Positions 1 to 10,900 of a stretch of 64,000 bases of DNA are shown here, one piece after another. The DNA is from Akebia trifoliata. Taxonomy: Eukaryota > Streptophyta > Magnoliopsida > Ranunculales > Lardizabalaceae. The notes under the pieces are model-generated. The model was not told the origin of the DNA, searched no databases, and saw nothing but the letters and a program-made list of their open reading frames with translations. The stretch covers positions 28,725,317-28,789,316 of the forward strand of contig CM030719.1 in NCBI GenBank assembly GCA_017979445.1, given 5' to 3'. How positions within the stretch are numbered: the stretch's first letter is position 1; every line of letters begins with the position of its first letter. The position numbers and the translations under genes are program-made.

Positions 1-489
1 GGATCGAACTATGATCCGATCAAATCTACATGATTTTTGCAATAATGTTGTTATAATTCAAGAAGCTTGAGCTTGGGTTTAGTCGATTTAGGTCTAATAG
101 GGTTTTGGATTGATCAAAGTTATAACCAGTCTCTTTAAGATTGAGTTAGGTGTTAATCATGCTCAGTCGAAACCTGTTTATTAATAACCCTCAATTTTTA
201 TAAATCATTTAAAATTTGAAACTTCTTATGTTCAAGATACAATTTTTGGAAAAGCGGAACGATTATTCATTTAATGGAAAGAATGGGTTGAGTCTAATTA
301 ATCCAAAAAGACTTGGGGAAAAAATCCAAAGATTAGGATTAATTTTACAACTATGTAATATATCCTCGAGATGTACAATTTTTATCATTGGATTTTGTGT
401 TTATTCTTACTTTGGGTTTACTCTTTTTTTTTTTTTTTTTATAAAGTACAAATTATTACCATTTTTTAATCACTAATGCTAAGGTGAAA

Positions 490-631
490 TTGGATTTATT
501 GCGATTCTCACATTTCTGACTTGGAGGTGCACACATTATCGTAGATGTTTTTTACTTGTATCTTGAGGAAACACATCTACAGTTTTGTATGCACCACAAA
601 TCATAAGTGTGAGAAACGCAGTAAATCCCAA
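490..631. repeat. Foldback MITE with long imperfect arms
   Basis: The left half (from TTGGATTTATTGCGATTCTC) pairs with the right half (ending GAGAAACGCAGTAAATCCCAA), and an inner arm (GGTGCACAC...GTAGATGT) pairs with ACATCTAC...GTATGCACC. The core resembles the CATAGAT-core foldback family found elsewhere in the window, but the outer arms are unrelated. No convincing target duplication is visible. Confidence 0.6.
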
Positions 632-640
632 TGTCAACCC

Positions 641-820
641 AGCACTACTAATTTTCTGACTCGAAAATTTTCACTCGATCTATACTTGGCTAACATGGCA
701 AGGGCATATAACCGTTAATCTTTTCCTTATATATACCGAAGAAAAGGATCTATGGTTCTGTGCCCTTGCCACATCAATCGTGTGCAGATCGAGTGAAAAT
801 TTTACAAATAGAAAATCACG
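641..820. repeat. CATAGAT-core foldback MITE, degraded ends
   Basis: The element begins near ATTTTCTGACTCGAAAATTT and ends near GAAAATCACG. The arms AAAATTTTCACTCGATC and GATCGAGTGAAAATTTT are inverted. The core contains GGCAAGGGCA and its complement TGCCCTTGCC around a TCTTTTCC...GAAAAGGATCTATGGTTCTG hairpin. It is the same subfamily as the copies at 2227 and 2778. Confidence 0.7.
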
Positions 821-2226
821 TCTTTCTTTTAATAATTAAATTTTAAGATCCATAAATTCATGAAAAATGACCCAAATAAAAATATGCAAACCTTACAATT
901 AAAATAAGAAATCTAACTAGAAAGATAAAATACATATTACAAAAATATATTATATATCCTTAGAATTAATCTCGTTCACCAGATTTCGTGTTTCAACGTC
1001 GTGGCTTGCTTTAAAACATACTTAAAGACAATACAACTCATATTTAAAAATTATAAGACATATTTAGTGCCAATATTATTATAAAATGAAAATAAAATCA
1101 TTTTGATTAAAAAAAAACACATTTTTAAGATTCTACAACAAATGTAAATTGGACCCTAATCATACTAATTTGACAAAAATTCCAATATTGTCATATACGG
1201 TCCCTTCTCAAAACACTGATTATATAATATAATAATATTAATTAAATTATTAAAATAAAAATTTTAAAAAGAAAAAATTAAAATAAGAGAAATTAATAAA
1301 GTTTGTGTCACAATGTGGCTACACTTATCCACAAACACAAACCGTTCCAAGTATCTTTATCTTTCCACTCTTTAAGATTTTCCTTTTCTTCTTGTCGTAT
1401 TCTGATGCTTCAATTTCGATCCACTACTTTGTGGCCTTTTCTATTATCGTACTCCACGCACCAATTTCGGACGCTATCGCGTGTTCGCGTTAGGTCAACA
1501 ATTAGGAACAATTCTTGGCTTCTTGTGCCGTTTCGGTAAATAGCCTTTTTGGTAGGACCCACTAGGTGCATTGTACTTCTTTGGTGATTGTCCACTAAGG
1601 ACAAATATTGTGGTCCCGTGTTATCGAGATAATGACACGTAAGTGACCTTAGTGCTTTAAATGCTAAATTTTTTCGCTATCTTTATGGACTTCGAAGTGT
1701 TCAGAAGCTCTCTCTCCAGAATGACATGTGGACTACTTTTTACAGATTTTAGAGACTCATTTGGACGGAGAGAGATTAGAAAGGTTATCTTGACCCTAGT
1801 CAAAGGTGTTGACAGCTACAAAGTTAAAAGAATTGGGTGTTTTGCGAATTTGAACAATAAATATGGGTTAAATTAAAAAAACCCATATATTTTAATGGAT
1901 TAACTTTAGATTACTAGGTATTAGGGACCAACATAAAAAAGTAGTCATCATGGGAGGATACACTTAGGGATTCCCAAGAAATAAATTTGTACTGAGTTGT
2001 AGAAAACTTTTTTTTTTTCCTTCTATCTCAAGGATATATATGGAAATTAGAAAAGTTTATTGTAGTTTTTCCTTTAAATGTCTTTTTTTTGTCCAACTTA
2101 ATACATTTTAATATTCAATTTTCTTGCTAAATGTCCACTTTAATTCTTGGACGGCATCTTAATAATTGAATTAGTAAAAAATATTTAATTAAATTACCTT
2201 TTTCATTTAAAGAAAGATTTAAAATA

Positions 2227-2405
2227 GAGTCGTGATTTTCTGACTCAAAATTTATTTCTCGGTTGCGTGACTAACGTGACAAGGGCACAAGACCATAGAT
2301 CTTTTTCTTCGGGATACACATGGAAAAGATCAACGGTTCTATGTCCTTGCCATCTCAACCAAGAACAGATCAAGTGAAAATTTTCAAGTCAAAAAATCAT
2401 TAGCG
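2227..2405. mobile_element. 179-bp foldback MITE with 9-bp target duplication
   Basis: The element starts with GAGTCGTGATTTTCTGACTC and is an extended imperfect palindrome around CATAGATCTTTTTCTTCGGG. It is flanked on both sides by TTTAAAATA (2218-2226 and 2406-2414), a perfect 9-bp duplication typical of Mutator-like elements. It has no coding capacity, so it would be non-autonomous. Confidence 0.85.
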
Positions 2406-2649
2406 TTTAAAATAATCCAAAATACTCTTTTATCTCAATTGATATTTTCAATAGCTATTGTGATACATTATGAACGTTGTGGTACAAAATACTTTTTTAC
2501 CTTACCTAAGAGATACATTCTAAAAATTTATTACAACAAACAACATACTCATCATTTTAAAGATTAGGTCTTTTATGTTTCGTTGTTTAAAATGCAAATT
2601 ATTTATAAAAAAAAATTACGTCATGTTCTGATCTGAAAGTTCATGTAAC

Positions 2650-2675
2650 TATATATATATATATATATATATATC
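2650..2675. repeat. (TA)n microsatellite
   Basis: A run of about 13 TA dinucleotides. No function is implied. Confidence 0.9.
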
Positions 2676-2777
2676 TCATATTGAATATGAAAATTCGTTA
2701 TATTACAAAAATGATGAATTGGATGCTCTCAAACAAATAAAGCAAGCGCCCTTTTAAGATATGTACCATTTCAAAAA

Positions 2778-2949
2778 GAGTCGTGATTTTTTTACTCAAA
2801 AATTTTCACTCGACTGTCTTGACAAGGGCACAAATTCATAGATCTTTTTTCTTTGGGATACACAAGGAAAAGATCAGCGATTCTATGCCCTTGCCATGTC
2901 AATCGAGTACAGATTGAATGAAAATTTCCGAGTCAAAAAATTATTAACT
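2778..2949. mobile_element. CATAGAT-core foldback MITE
   Basis: This is a close relative of the copy at 2227: it starts GAGTCGTGATTTTTTTACTC, has the arms AAAATTTTCACTCGA and TGAATGAAAATTTC, and the core CATAGATCTTTTTTCTTTGG. The flanks TTTCAAAAA (2769-2777) and AGTCAAAAA (2950-2958) agree at 7 of 9 positions, consistent with an aged 9-bp target duplication. Confidence 0.8.
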
Positions 2950-3525
2950 AGTCAAAAACCATCATTTTGATTACTCTTGTAAATTAGAACCAAAAGTAGA
3001 GATTTCTTCTCTCATTTGTTTCAAGATTATACAACCCTTACATCTTCCCCACCTTTGGTATTGCAAGATCTCTTCAAATCCTCATAAAGTGACCACATTA
3101 ATCCTTACTTCAATAATTAAAGCAAGTAACATGTTTTAGCTACCAAAATAATCTATTATTTGTTAATCACTCCATTAAACAAAAGCTAATCTTGGATTAG
3201 AGAGGGTAATGGACTGAGTCAGATTACTTGTTATTTATTATTTAATTTTCAAAGCTAGGATTCCACTAAAGTGATTCTCCCTTAAAAGAATGAGATTTTT
3301 TCAAAATGTTCTCTCCTTTTCAATAAAGGCCTCACCTAAAAGTATTTTAACAATGTTTTCAATGATATAATCACTCATACACTAATGCATGGTTTCATTT
3401 GTTTTCATTGTTGTAATCATAATTTCATGACTTTGAAAGCTCAAATTGATTATTGATTGCGTAGAGACAAGTTGAAAACTCAAGAGTCGACTTGAATGAG
3501 CCAAATAAAAATATCAAATTTATAA

Positions 3526-3859
3526 GGGTATTTTAGAAACACCCCCTTGTAAAATTGGTGATATTAGGTTTATCCCCTTGCAAAATGCTAGATTAACTTT
3601 TACCCCCTTGACTGTAAGTCAACGTTGCTTTTACTTGATAATTTCATAATGAAATTTTTTATTTCTTCCAAATTTTGATTTAGTAATTTAAGTATTTGAA
3701 AAGCATTTTGGAAGAAAAAAAAAATCAAAATTTCATTGTTAAATCACAGGTAAAATGTAATGTTGACTTTCGATCAAGGGGGATAAACCTAATCTTGCAT
3801 TTTGCAAAGGGGTAAGACTAATATCATCAATTTTACAGGGGGGTGTTTCTAAAATACCC
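3526..3859. mobile_element. 334-bp foldback MITE, second family
   Basis: The inverted ends are GGGTATTTTAGAAACACCCC on the left and GGGTGTTTCTAAAATACCC on the right. The arms continue inward (GGTTTATCCCCTTGCAAAATG against CATTTTGCAAAGGGG). The flanks AATTTATAA (3517-3525) and ATTTTATAA (3860-3868) match at 8 of 9 positions, which again points to a Mutator-like mechanism. The ends differ from those of the CATAGAT-core family. Confidence 0.8.
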
Positions 3860-3884
3860 ATTTTATAATGTTAATTTTGGTATA

Positions 3885-4255
3885 CCCCTCCACATTTTGA
3901 TGAATATTTGAGACACCTCCAGTGTTTTAAAACTAATGACATACCTCTTGATCTCTATCTTTACTAAGAGACTGATTGAAAATTACATAAAACACCCTCA
4001 TCTACAACCATCAGTCAAATGCCCTTGATTTTTCTCCTCATTACCAGGTTATCTTTGACAGTAAAATTATGTATTTCTTTAGTCTTGAGATCTATTTCCT
4101 TTAAACTTCATACCTCACAAAAAGATAAGATTTTTTGGGAAGTAGAAGAAGAAAAATCAATGATTTTATTCAAGAGATTGAAGTTGACGTTAAAGAGTTT
4201 GATGATGATAGATTTTGAGGAGAAAAATCAAGGATTTTGAAGTCAATTTTCTAAT
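3885..4255. repeat. Copy of the AAATATTTGAGA dispersed repeat
   Basis: The left end (ACCCCTCCACATTTTGATGA, then ATATTTGAGA and ACTAATGACATAC) matches the starts of repeats near 54020 and 58250 and the complement of 32690-32795. The interior has the same GA-rich segment with AAAATCAAGGATTTT. The right end appears to be missing or eroded. Confidence 0.6.
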
Positions 4256-5465
4256 CTCACTCGATGGATTTTCGATTTGACCCAACCAAATTGATGAGTT
4301 GATTTGATTATTTATATAATTAAAAAAAAAAAACACTTTCCTTACTAATTTAGTAAGGTTTAACTCTTGCTAAGGGTCCTTTAACTTAAATGGATTACCA
4401 CATTGGCAATCCAACACAATAGCCCAACACAACAGCCCTCTGAATTTTATGGAAAATTTCAGAAAAATAAAAAATAAACAACTATCAGACTTATACGAAA
4501 CTCCCAAATTAAAAATTCAAAAGTTAAAACTAACATATTTTGAAAATAGGAAAAAAAATTAAGTTAATAGAATTTTGCCCGTACAATCATTTTGGCATCA
4601 GATCATGATTTTGAAATTGACATCTTACTATATGTGTAAGGCTAGTCGGACTAATGATTTATCAGGTTTTAACCAGAGAGTTGGTTCCATCGAGTTTCGA
4701 GGTCGAGTTACTTAAAAAAACCAGTCAACTCAACTTGACTCGACTCGACTCGACTCAACGAGATCATTTAAAAACTATGGTGGTAAATATAATTGAGCCA
4801 TTATAATTCATTGTCTAAGGAGATGAAACAAGTATAGGTAGTGGCCTCATACATACCCAATCATAGAGCATTCTAGCTTTAGAGACACAAATAAAACCAT
4901 AAAATTTCTGGCCACGTGGCAGGAGCCAAATAACTTAGCCATTTGGACCCCCTTTATATTACAATTTACAAGTAGACTATAGAAGCTATTAGAGGGGGGT
5001 GGGGGGGTGGTTATTACTTGTACGTTCTTTACCTATGGCACCACAGCAATGTGAAAGTCTGATAGGGACAAGCACTCAAGGCCTCTATGGATGAATGGGC
5101 CATGGCTTGGTTAAGGTGTCTTCGTCACGCTTAGAACATTAAAATGACGCAATAATTCATAAAGCCTCTATGCCATGACATGGTTGATGTGTCATATGTC
5201 ACGTTTAGACTTTAGAGCACGTTAAAATGATCATGACTTATGTGCTTATAGCACAATTTAAATGATTTTGGAAAATATTTTTAAGTTGGGAGTCCACTTA
5301 GGTGGCAAGACTTTTTTTCCATTAAAAGTCATTCCTTGTGAACTTACACATCAAAAATTTTAACCATTTGATATAGATTGGGTTATATATGGATCGTTTG
5401 TTCGTGTGACACCTGAAAACATGATCGGTGGTGCCACGTGGATGTAGAGCATGAAATTTTTAGAA

Positions 5466-5849
5466 GAGAACTTTTGTTGGTGCCCCAACTTTTACTTATT
5501 ATATTCTAACTAAATTTAAAAATTCAATAATTAATATGATGAGAATATCATTGTTTCATTTATGGAAAGAAAAAAAAACGTTAAGTTTGGATATTTTCTA
5601 CTTTTGATGAAGAGATATTGAAGAGTAAAGTGCACAAGATTAACATTAAGAGGTCAGAGTAGACGATCATCGTTGATGTCAACTTATTCTTTTTGATGGC
5701 TTATTGTCTATAGAGGCAATTTTTAACTTTTTTTCTTTATCTTGGGCAAGTATTATGAAATGTTAATTCCTGTTTTAAAGTGCTTGTGATAAATTATTTA
5801 AGTAATTAAGGTGTAATAAGTAAAAGTTGGGGTACCAATAGAATTTCTC
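5466..5849. mobile_element. Foldback MITE of the GGTGCCCCAACTTTTACTTA family
   Basis: The left end GAGAACTTTTGTTGGTGCCC pairs with the right end GGGGTACCAATAGAATTTCTC, and inside this ACTTTTACTTATTA pairs with TAATAAGTAAAAGT. The same termini occur in the better-preserved element at 49447-49784 and in a half-copy at about 29996. I could not define a clean target duplication here. Confidence 0.7.
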
Positions 5850-6356
5850 GTTTAAGATATCTACATTGGATTAAAATGGAAAGAAACATTTTGTTCGCCA
5901 TTGTATTTGAATATAACATTTTGGGGTTCAATAGCCATCTACTTTCAAAATCTTGAATCAAGAAAAAACATAATTATTTTTGAAGAAAAAAAAAAAAGAA
6001 ACCTCGAAACCTAATAATCTAGACAATAAACCCTAGATGGCTAAGGTATCATTTGGACAAAGTTGGCAGTCCATACAGCCCAAACGAAGACCTTTGTCCC
6101 GACCCTACTTGGTCCTTGGGTCCATGTAAATATATGCCTTTAACACCGATAGTCAAAAGATTCATTCTCACAAAATTTTGGGTTAAGGAATAATCTTGGC
6201 CAACCTATTTGTTTTAATTGAGGTTTGAGTAAATAATAGAATTTAAATAAAAATATATAAATACATATTAGGCTTCAGATATTTTAAAGAAGATCTATAT
6301 TTAGTCCTTTTTCTTCTCGATCACATCTTGGATAATCCAACCGTACAATAAAACTA

Positions 6357-6497
6357 AAGTCGTGATAATCTGACACCTCCGTCACAGAATCGTAGATCAT
6401 TTGCCTTGGGATACACAAGAAAATGATTTATGATTCTACATATCCCGATGCAAATGATCTACCATTCTGTGATGGGGGCGTGAGAAAAACATTAGTC
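6357..6497. mobile_element. 141-bp foldback MITE, 8 of 9 bp target duplication
   Basis: The element begins AAGTCGTGATAATCTGACAC. Its core pairs CAGAATCGTAGATCATTTGC with GCAAATGATCTACCATTCTG. The flanks are ATAAAACTA (6348-6356) and GTAAAACTA (6498-6506). The core is of the CATAGAT type and the outer arms are short. Confidence 0.75.
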
Positions 6498-6931
6498 GTA
6501 AAACTATTCTTGACATTGGTCATTTTAACCAAAAATCAATTCATTATGACATTATTAACTATAAAAATAAATAAATAAATAAAATTGGTAAAATAACAGT
6601 TTAAATGAATAAATAAAATATTTCAAATTCAAGTCAATTTTTCATGAGATTAATAATATCATGATAGACTAAAATTTGGTGAAGATATGGTCTCCTAGGC
6701 ATGAACAATTACTATCTAGTTGGATCATCTAACATTATACCAACCCCCCAAGAAAGAATAAAAATAGGGAGTAAGAACTAGGGACTAATTATCTAAGGAG
6801 ATGTCTAATTATCTATAGAGTATGTAAATAGTGAACGCTTCAAATGTGAAAATCAATAGGTGATAAAATAAGACTTGGTCGATCGACATTGTAAGACCAT
6901 CTCAAGCATAAGATCAATAAGAGTCATTTTA

Positions 6932-7138
6932 GAACAATGATTTTCTCACGCCCCCCTTTGCCACACGCCCCCTGACGTGGCATGTGCTAGAACCATAGAT
7001 TCGTTTCCTCAGGATACACAACTGCACTTATTTATGGGGATGTACAGTTGTGTATCCCGAGGGAAAAAAAATCTATGGTTCTAACCCATACCACGTCAGG
7101 GGGCATGTGTCAGAGGGAGAGTCAGAAAATCACGACTC
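6932..7138. repeat. CATAGAT-core foldback MITE with long hairpin
   Basis: The right end GTCAGAAAATCACGACTC is the complement of the family's GAGTCGTGATTTTCTGAC end, and the left end has the degraded ATGATTTTCTCACG. Inside, GAACCATAGATTCGTTTCC pairs with a segment ending AAATCTATGGTTC, and GGATACACAACTG pairs with CAGTTGTGTATCC. The outer arms (TGACGTGGCATG) pair too. Confidence 0.75.
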
Positions 7139-7915
7139 TAATTAAAAAAGACTGCAAGTTGAAAGTTCTAAAAGACCAAAATGACGAACAAGAAGGATGG
7201 ATTGAGGTAGCAAAGAGCAGATATGAACATATTTGAATTAACGTAAACTGTATCTTTAGATAGAATTGAATGGGAAAGTGTCTAAGAGTTCTTTTTGGAA
7301 AGAAATGTGTTTTGTTAGCAACGTCATGGTTGTGTTGGTACATAATCATAATCTTTAAGGACCTTCAAGGTTGCTCAAGATTTCTTCTTGAGAGGTATGC
7401 AGAATGGTCTTCTTGTAAAGCTTTCATTTGTTGAAGTATCTTAAACAATGTGAAATTTGTCCCATGTAAAATCTTTGAATGAGTTTGTTATAGAACACCA
7501 GTCCTTGAAATAAAACACAATTAACTTTTCAATGAATTCTGAGAACAATATAACTTTATTCGCAAGCGCTTTAAATGCAAAATAGGGTGGGTAGTACCTG
7601 CTTCGGATCAACATTCAGTCAAGGCAGAGGTGGTAGACAAGTTGAATCACATTAACTGACTTTTACTCATCAATCCTTTATGCCGGACAATAAGCTTGAC
7701 GTTCATGGTGCATCAAAGGTGCAATGGGCACAAGCACAATCCCCATATGTGACGGTCTAAGAAATCGAACGTGAATCCCTCCACATTGCACCAAACAACT
7801 TCATCCATTTTATAAAAATGTGCGAAATATATATACAAAATTCACAGAGGACAAATCTGTTCTTGGTGCTCTGTTTATGGATTGAAGTTGCCGAACAAAC
7901 ACCTATGTATGGAAA

Positions 7916-10900
7916 CTACAAATTCTCCAACCTTGGGTGGATGGAGGAGGAAACAGCACATATCCCAAAACACACAGTGGCAGCAGCCAACATGAGAACA
8001 AGAGAGCGTGAGCCCAAGATTGTGCTTGAAATACTACAACCTCCTAACTTCTTTGGCCATATCTTCCCCAAGACTAGCCGATAGTTTACATTCATTAAGA
8101 CCTTTCTATCTAGAAGTGGAACAATTTCACTACTCTGGCGGAAAGTTGGTATCTTTGATAATCTCAACTTCTCCTCTGCCATATCCATGTCCTGAAGTAC
8201 AAGAAATTCAAATAATGGATGAATGTTGATCTGATATGGCTAAAGTGACATACAAAATAAAAAATATAAGAAATTCACAAGAAGAAATTAAAAAATAGAT
8301 CTTAGCTGATCTAAGGTGCCTCTCGAGGCAAATTTTGAGCTTAAAAGATTTTCAGAATCATGATTCAAAACTAGTTTTGATAAAGATGTCTCAGCCTAAA
8401 GGGTGACCAGAGAAGCCATTGGAGATTTGGTGCAAGGTTTATCTTGGTTTGGTCTAGTGTCTGGTACTCTGGAACCATCTTAAGCCGGGACCTTTCAGTT
8501 GTTTGACTGACCAAGATGAACCTTGAGACCGAAACCCTAGACCATGTTTAGACTATAACACCATATATCTTGAAAAACCAATCAAAACACTGATATTAAT
8601 CCATTATGTGTTATTACATGTAGAGGTGAACTAGCAAAAACTTACTTATCAAAAAAAAAAAAAAAAGCTAGCAAAAACTTCAATTAGTGTCTTATCATAA
8701 AAGGGAAAGGGATAAAGGCATACTGTCCATCTTATTAGCTTAAATTTTTTAATAAAATGGCATACGCACATTGAATCAAAATTAATTAATTTACATCTGC
8801 AAGTTTAGATCTAGCTTCATAGTGTCAATGCAAAATTTAGAAAGGTTTTCCAATACAGCTCAATATACTTCACAATCCACCTCTCTGTGAAGCACAATTC
8901 TTGCATCCTTATATAGATCTATTCTAATACAAGTTCCATTAAATCGACACTAATTTTTTATCAGTTGGGCAACATGGAGATTATATTGGACAATTAAACC
9001 ATAAGCGTGAGTTGTCCCCATGTTGATCATCATCACCAAAAATCTACACAGATGCTGTATTAACTATGAGTTACGTTAAGCCTACTCCAGTTTCTAATAG
9101 ATGGAGCTGATTGGGACTATTTTTGACAATGCAACCATACAAGTGAGTTCCCCCCATGTTGATCAACATTACAAAAAATTAGTTTATTCAGACGTTGGTA
9201 ACAATGCAAAAAATTTTACACATGAAGTAATGGTCTTATTGGACGGTGCAGAATTTTCAACTCCAAGTCATCATTCTACAAGGTTAGGAATGTCAAAATT
9301 AACTGATTTCTGTGAAGTTGGTCTCCAAGGTATGGACAACTGTTGCGCTTGTGAAGTTGGATCGTGCAGCATGATCACCATGTAGGGAACTTATACTAGA
9401 ACTAAGAAACAAGTGTAGATTTAACATGAACCATTTACTACATTCTACCAGAATGAGCACTGAAGCCCAAACAGAGCTAGCTACAAAATAGGTAGAACCC
9501 ATGATCTTGAAATTTGAGGACTTTTAGGTGCACTCTTGATCCGAACATGCTTAAAGATATAAACCACACAAATGCACAATATACCTGTATTCAAGTACTA
9601 AAAAAAATCTGATAAATGCACAATAAATCATTGTTTCAGGGAACTTTTGGTTCCGAACTAAAAACATGAATTCAATTGCCAGATTTAATGTATAATGCCA
9701 CTGCCAATAATAATGTCTGGTAAAAAGCAACAAATTTGACAAATTTCAATTTGGACCACTCAACCATGGGTAATCGTGAAAAGAATTAGGAAGCTCACCT
9801 GACTGATACTTGGCACAACACATAGCATGTCACTTTCATTGTTGTTTTGAGAAAAGCAATTGGGCACCGAGTTCCATGAATGTGATTCTAATTCCCTGGC
9901 ATGTTGAACTTTCTGATGGACAATTTCTCTAGCACGATTTATATATTTCTGAAAGAGCTTCAAATCGGTATCCTTAATTTTAGTATCAGGAGTGTATAAG
10001 TTATCTACATCCATCACAATCTTTAGAGATTGTAATATTTTCTCCAAGGTGGCAGTGGACTCGTTCCGTATTAGGAAATTCAATAAACAATTCAATCTCT
10101 GAATCTGTGTAGGAGTCAAAAGGTTTTGTAAATCTTCTAATTTAGGCTCCTTAAGAAACCATGCAATATCTAAAAGAAGTTCAGATATTTCTGTTTGCCT
10201 CAATACAAAAGCCTCGCATGGCTCAGATGTAGCATCAAGAACTGCAAATTGAGCCCACCTTGTAGATAGAGATTTGTCAAACCTCTGCTGCATCATTTGC
10301 ATTTCAGAACATATTTTCCTATCCCCGAAAAGCACAGGGATGAAGTTGGATAACCCAGATTCATTCTCAACCTACAAAATAATAGAAGAGTAATACTTTT
10401 TTTTATTAAATGGAAAATAAAAAGACTTTTTATGCTCCGTGATGCAATAATAATCAGTGAAGGTGCCAACTCCGTGAGGTGGTAAATTCACCAGCTAAAA
10501 GTTAGAACCTATGTTGCGTGGAGTTTCTAAAAAGGTGGAGTACCCATGTCGGACACGTCAGACTCTGACACTCCATGGACTCTAGTGCAACACTTCCATT
10601 TTTGTTCCTTTTTCTGCACAATAATGATTTATATTTATCATAAATTACTGGCTACACCCTTTTCAAGATGAAATTTTCTTCTGCAGAAAATATAGCATTA
10701 AATTTTGTATTCTCTTGCCTATATGTATATGACGCATATCATAAAATATCATATCACATAATTCCTTATGTTCTTATTATCCTATAATTATTAAAAAAAA
10801 TTGACAGGTAAGCTGGACTTGAACCCACTACCTCAAAGTTGCTTTGCAATGGGTCAAACCAACTGAGCTATGGGTCTAATAGTAATTACTCCAACATAGC

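Larger units (their letters stand above)
1..7915. other. Gene-free, repeat-rich region downstream of SPL7
   Basis: I see no reading frame with recognisable protein similarity and no RNA gene. The stretch is AT-rich and carries several foldback elements, listed separately, plus an AT microsatellite. The part from about 7500 to 7915 probably contains the 3' UTR and polyadenylation region of the minus-strand SPL7 gene. Short open frames near 1303, 4019 and 7048 look like chance or lie in repeats. Confidence 0.7.

Noticed and set aside
1303..1876. Several open frames upstream of position 1900
   Set aside because: Short, overlapping on both strands, with no recognisable domains or splice-joined partners.
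9101..9502. Open frames on both strands in SPL7 intron 9, possibly a missing exon
   Set aside because: Exons 9 and 10 join in phase without it, and the total length already fits SPL7. The region has a diverged internal repeat instead (about 8970-9040 and 9110-9180).
10808..10880. Functional tRNA gene
   Set aside because: A and B boxes are present, but the acceptor and anticodon arms do not pair properly, so I treat it as SINE-like or a pseudogene.
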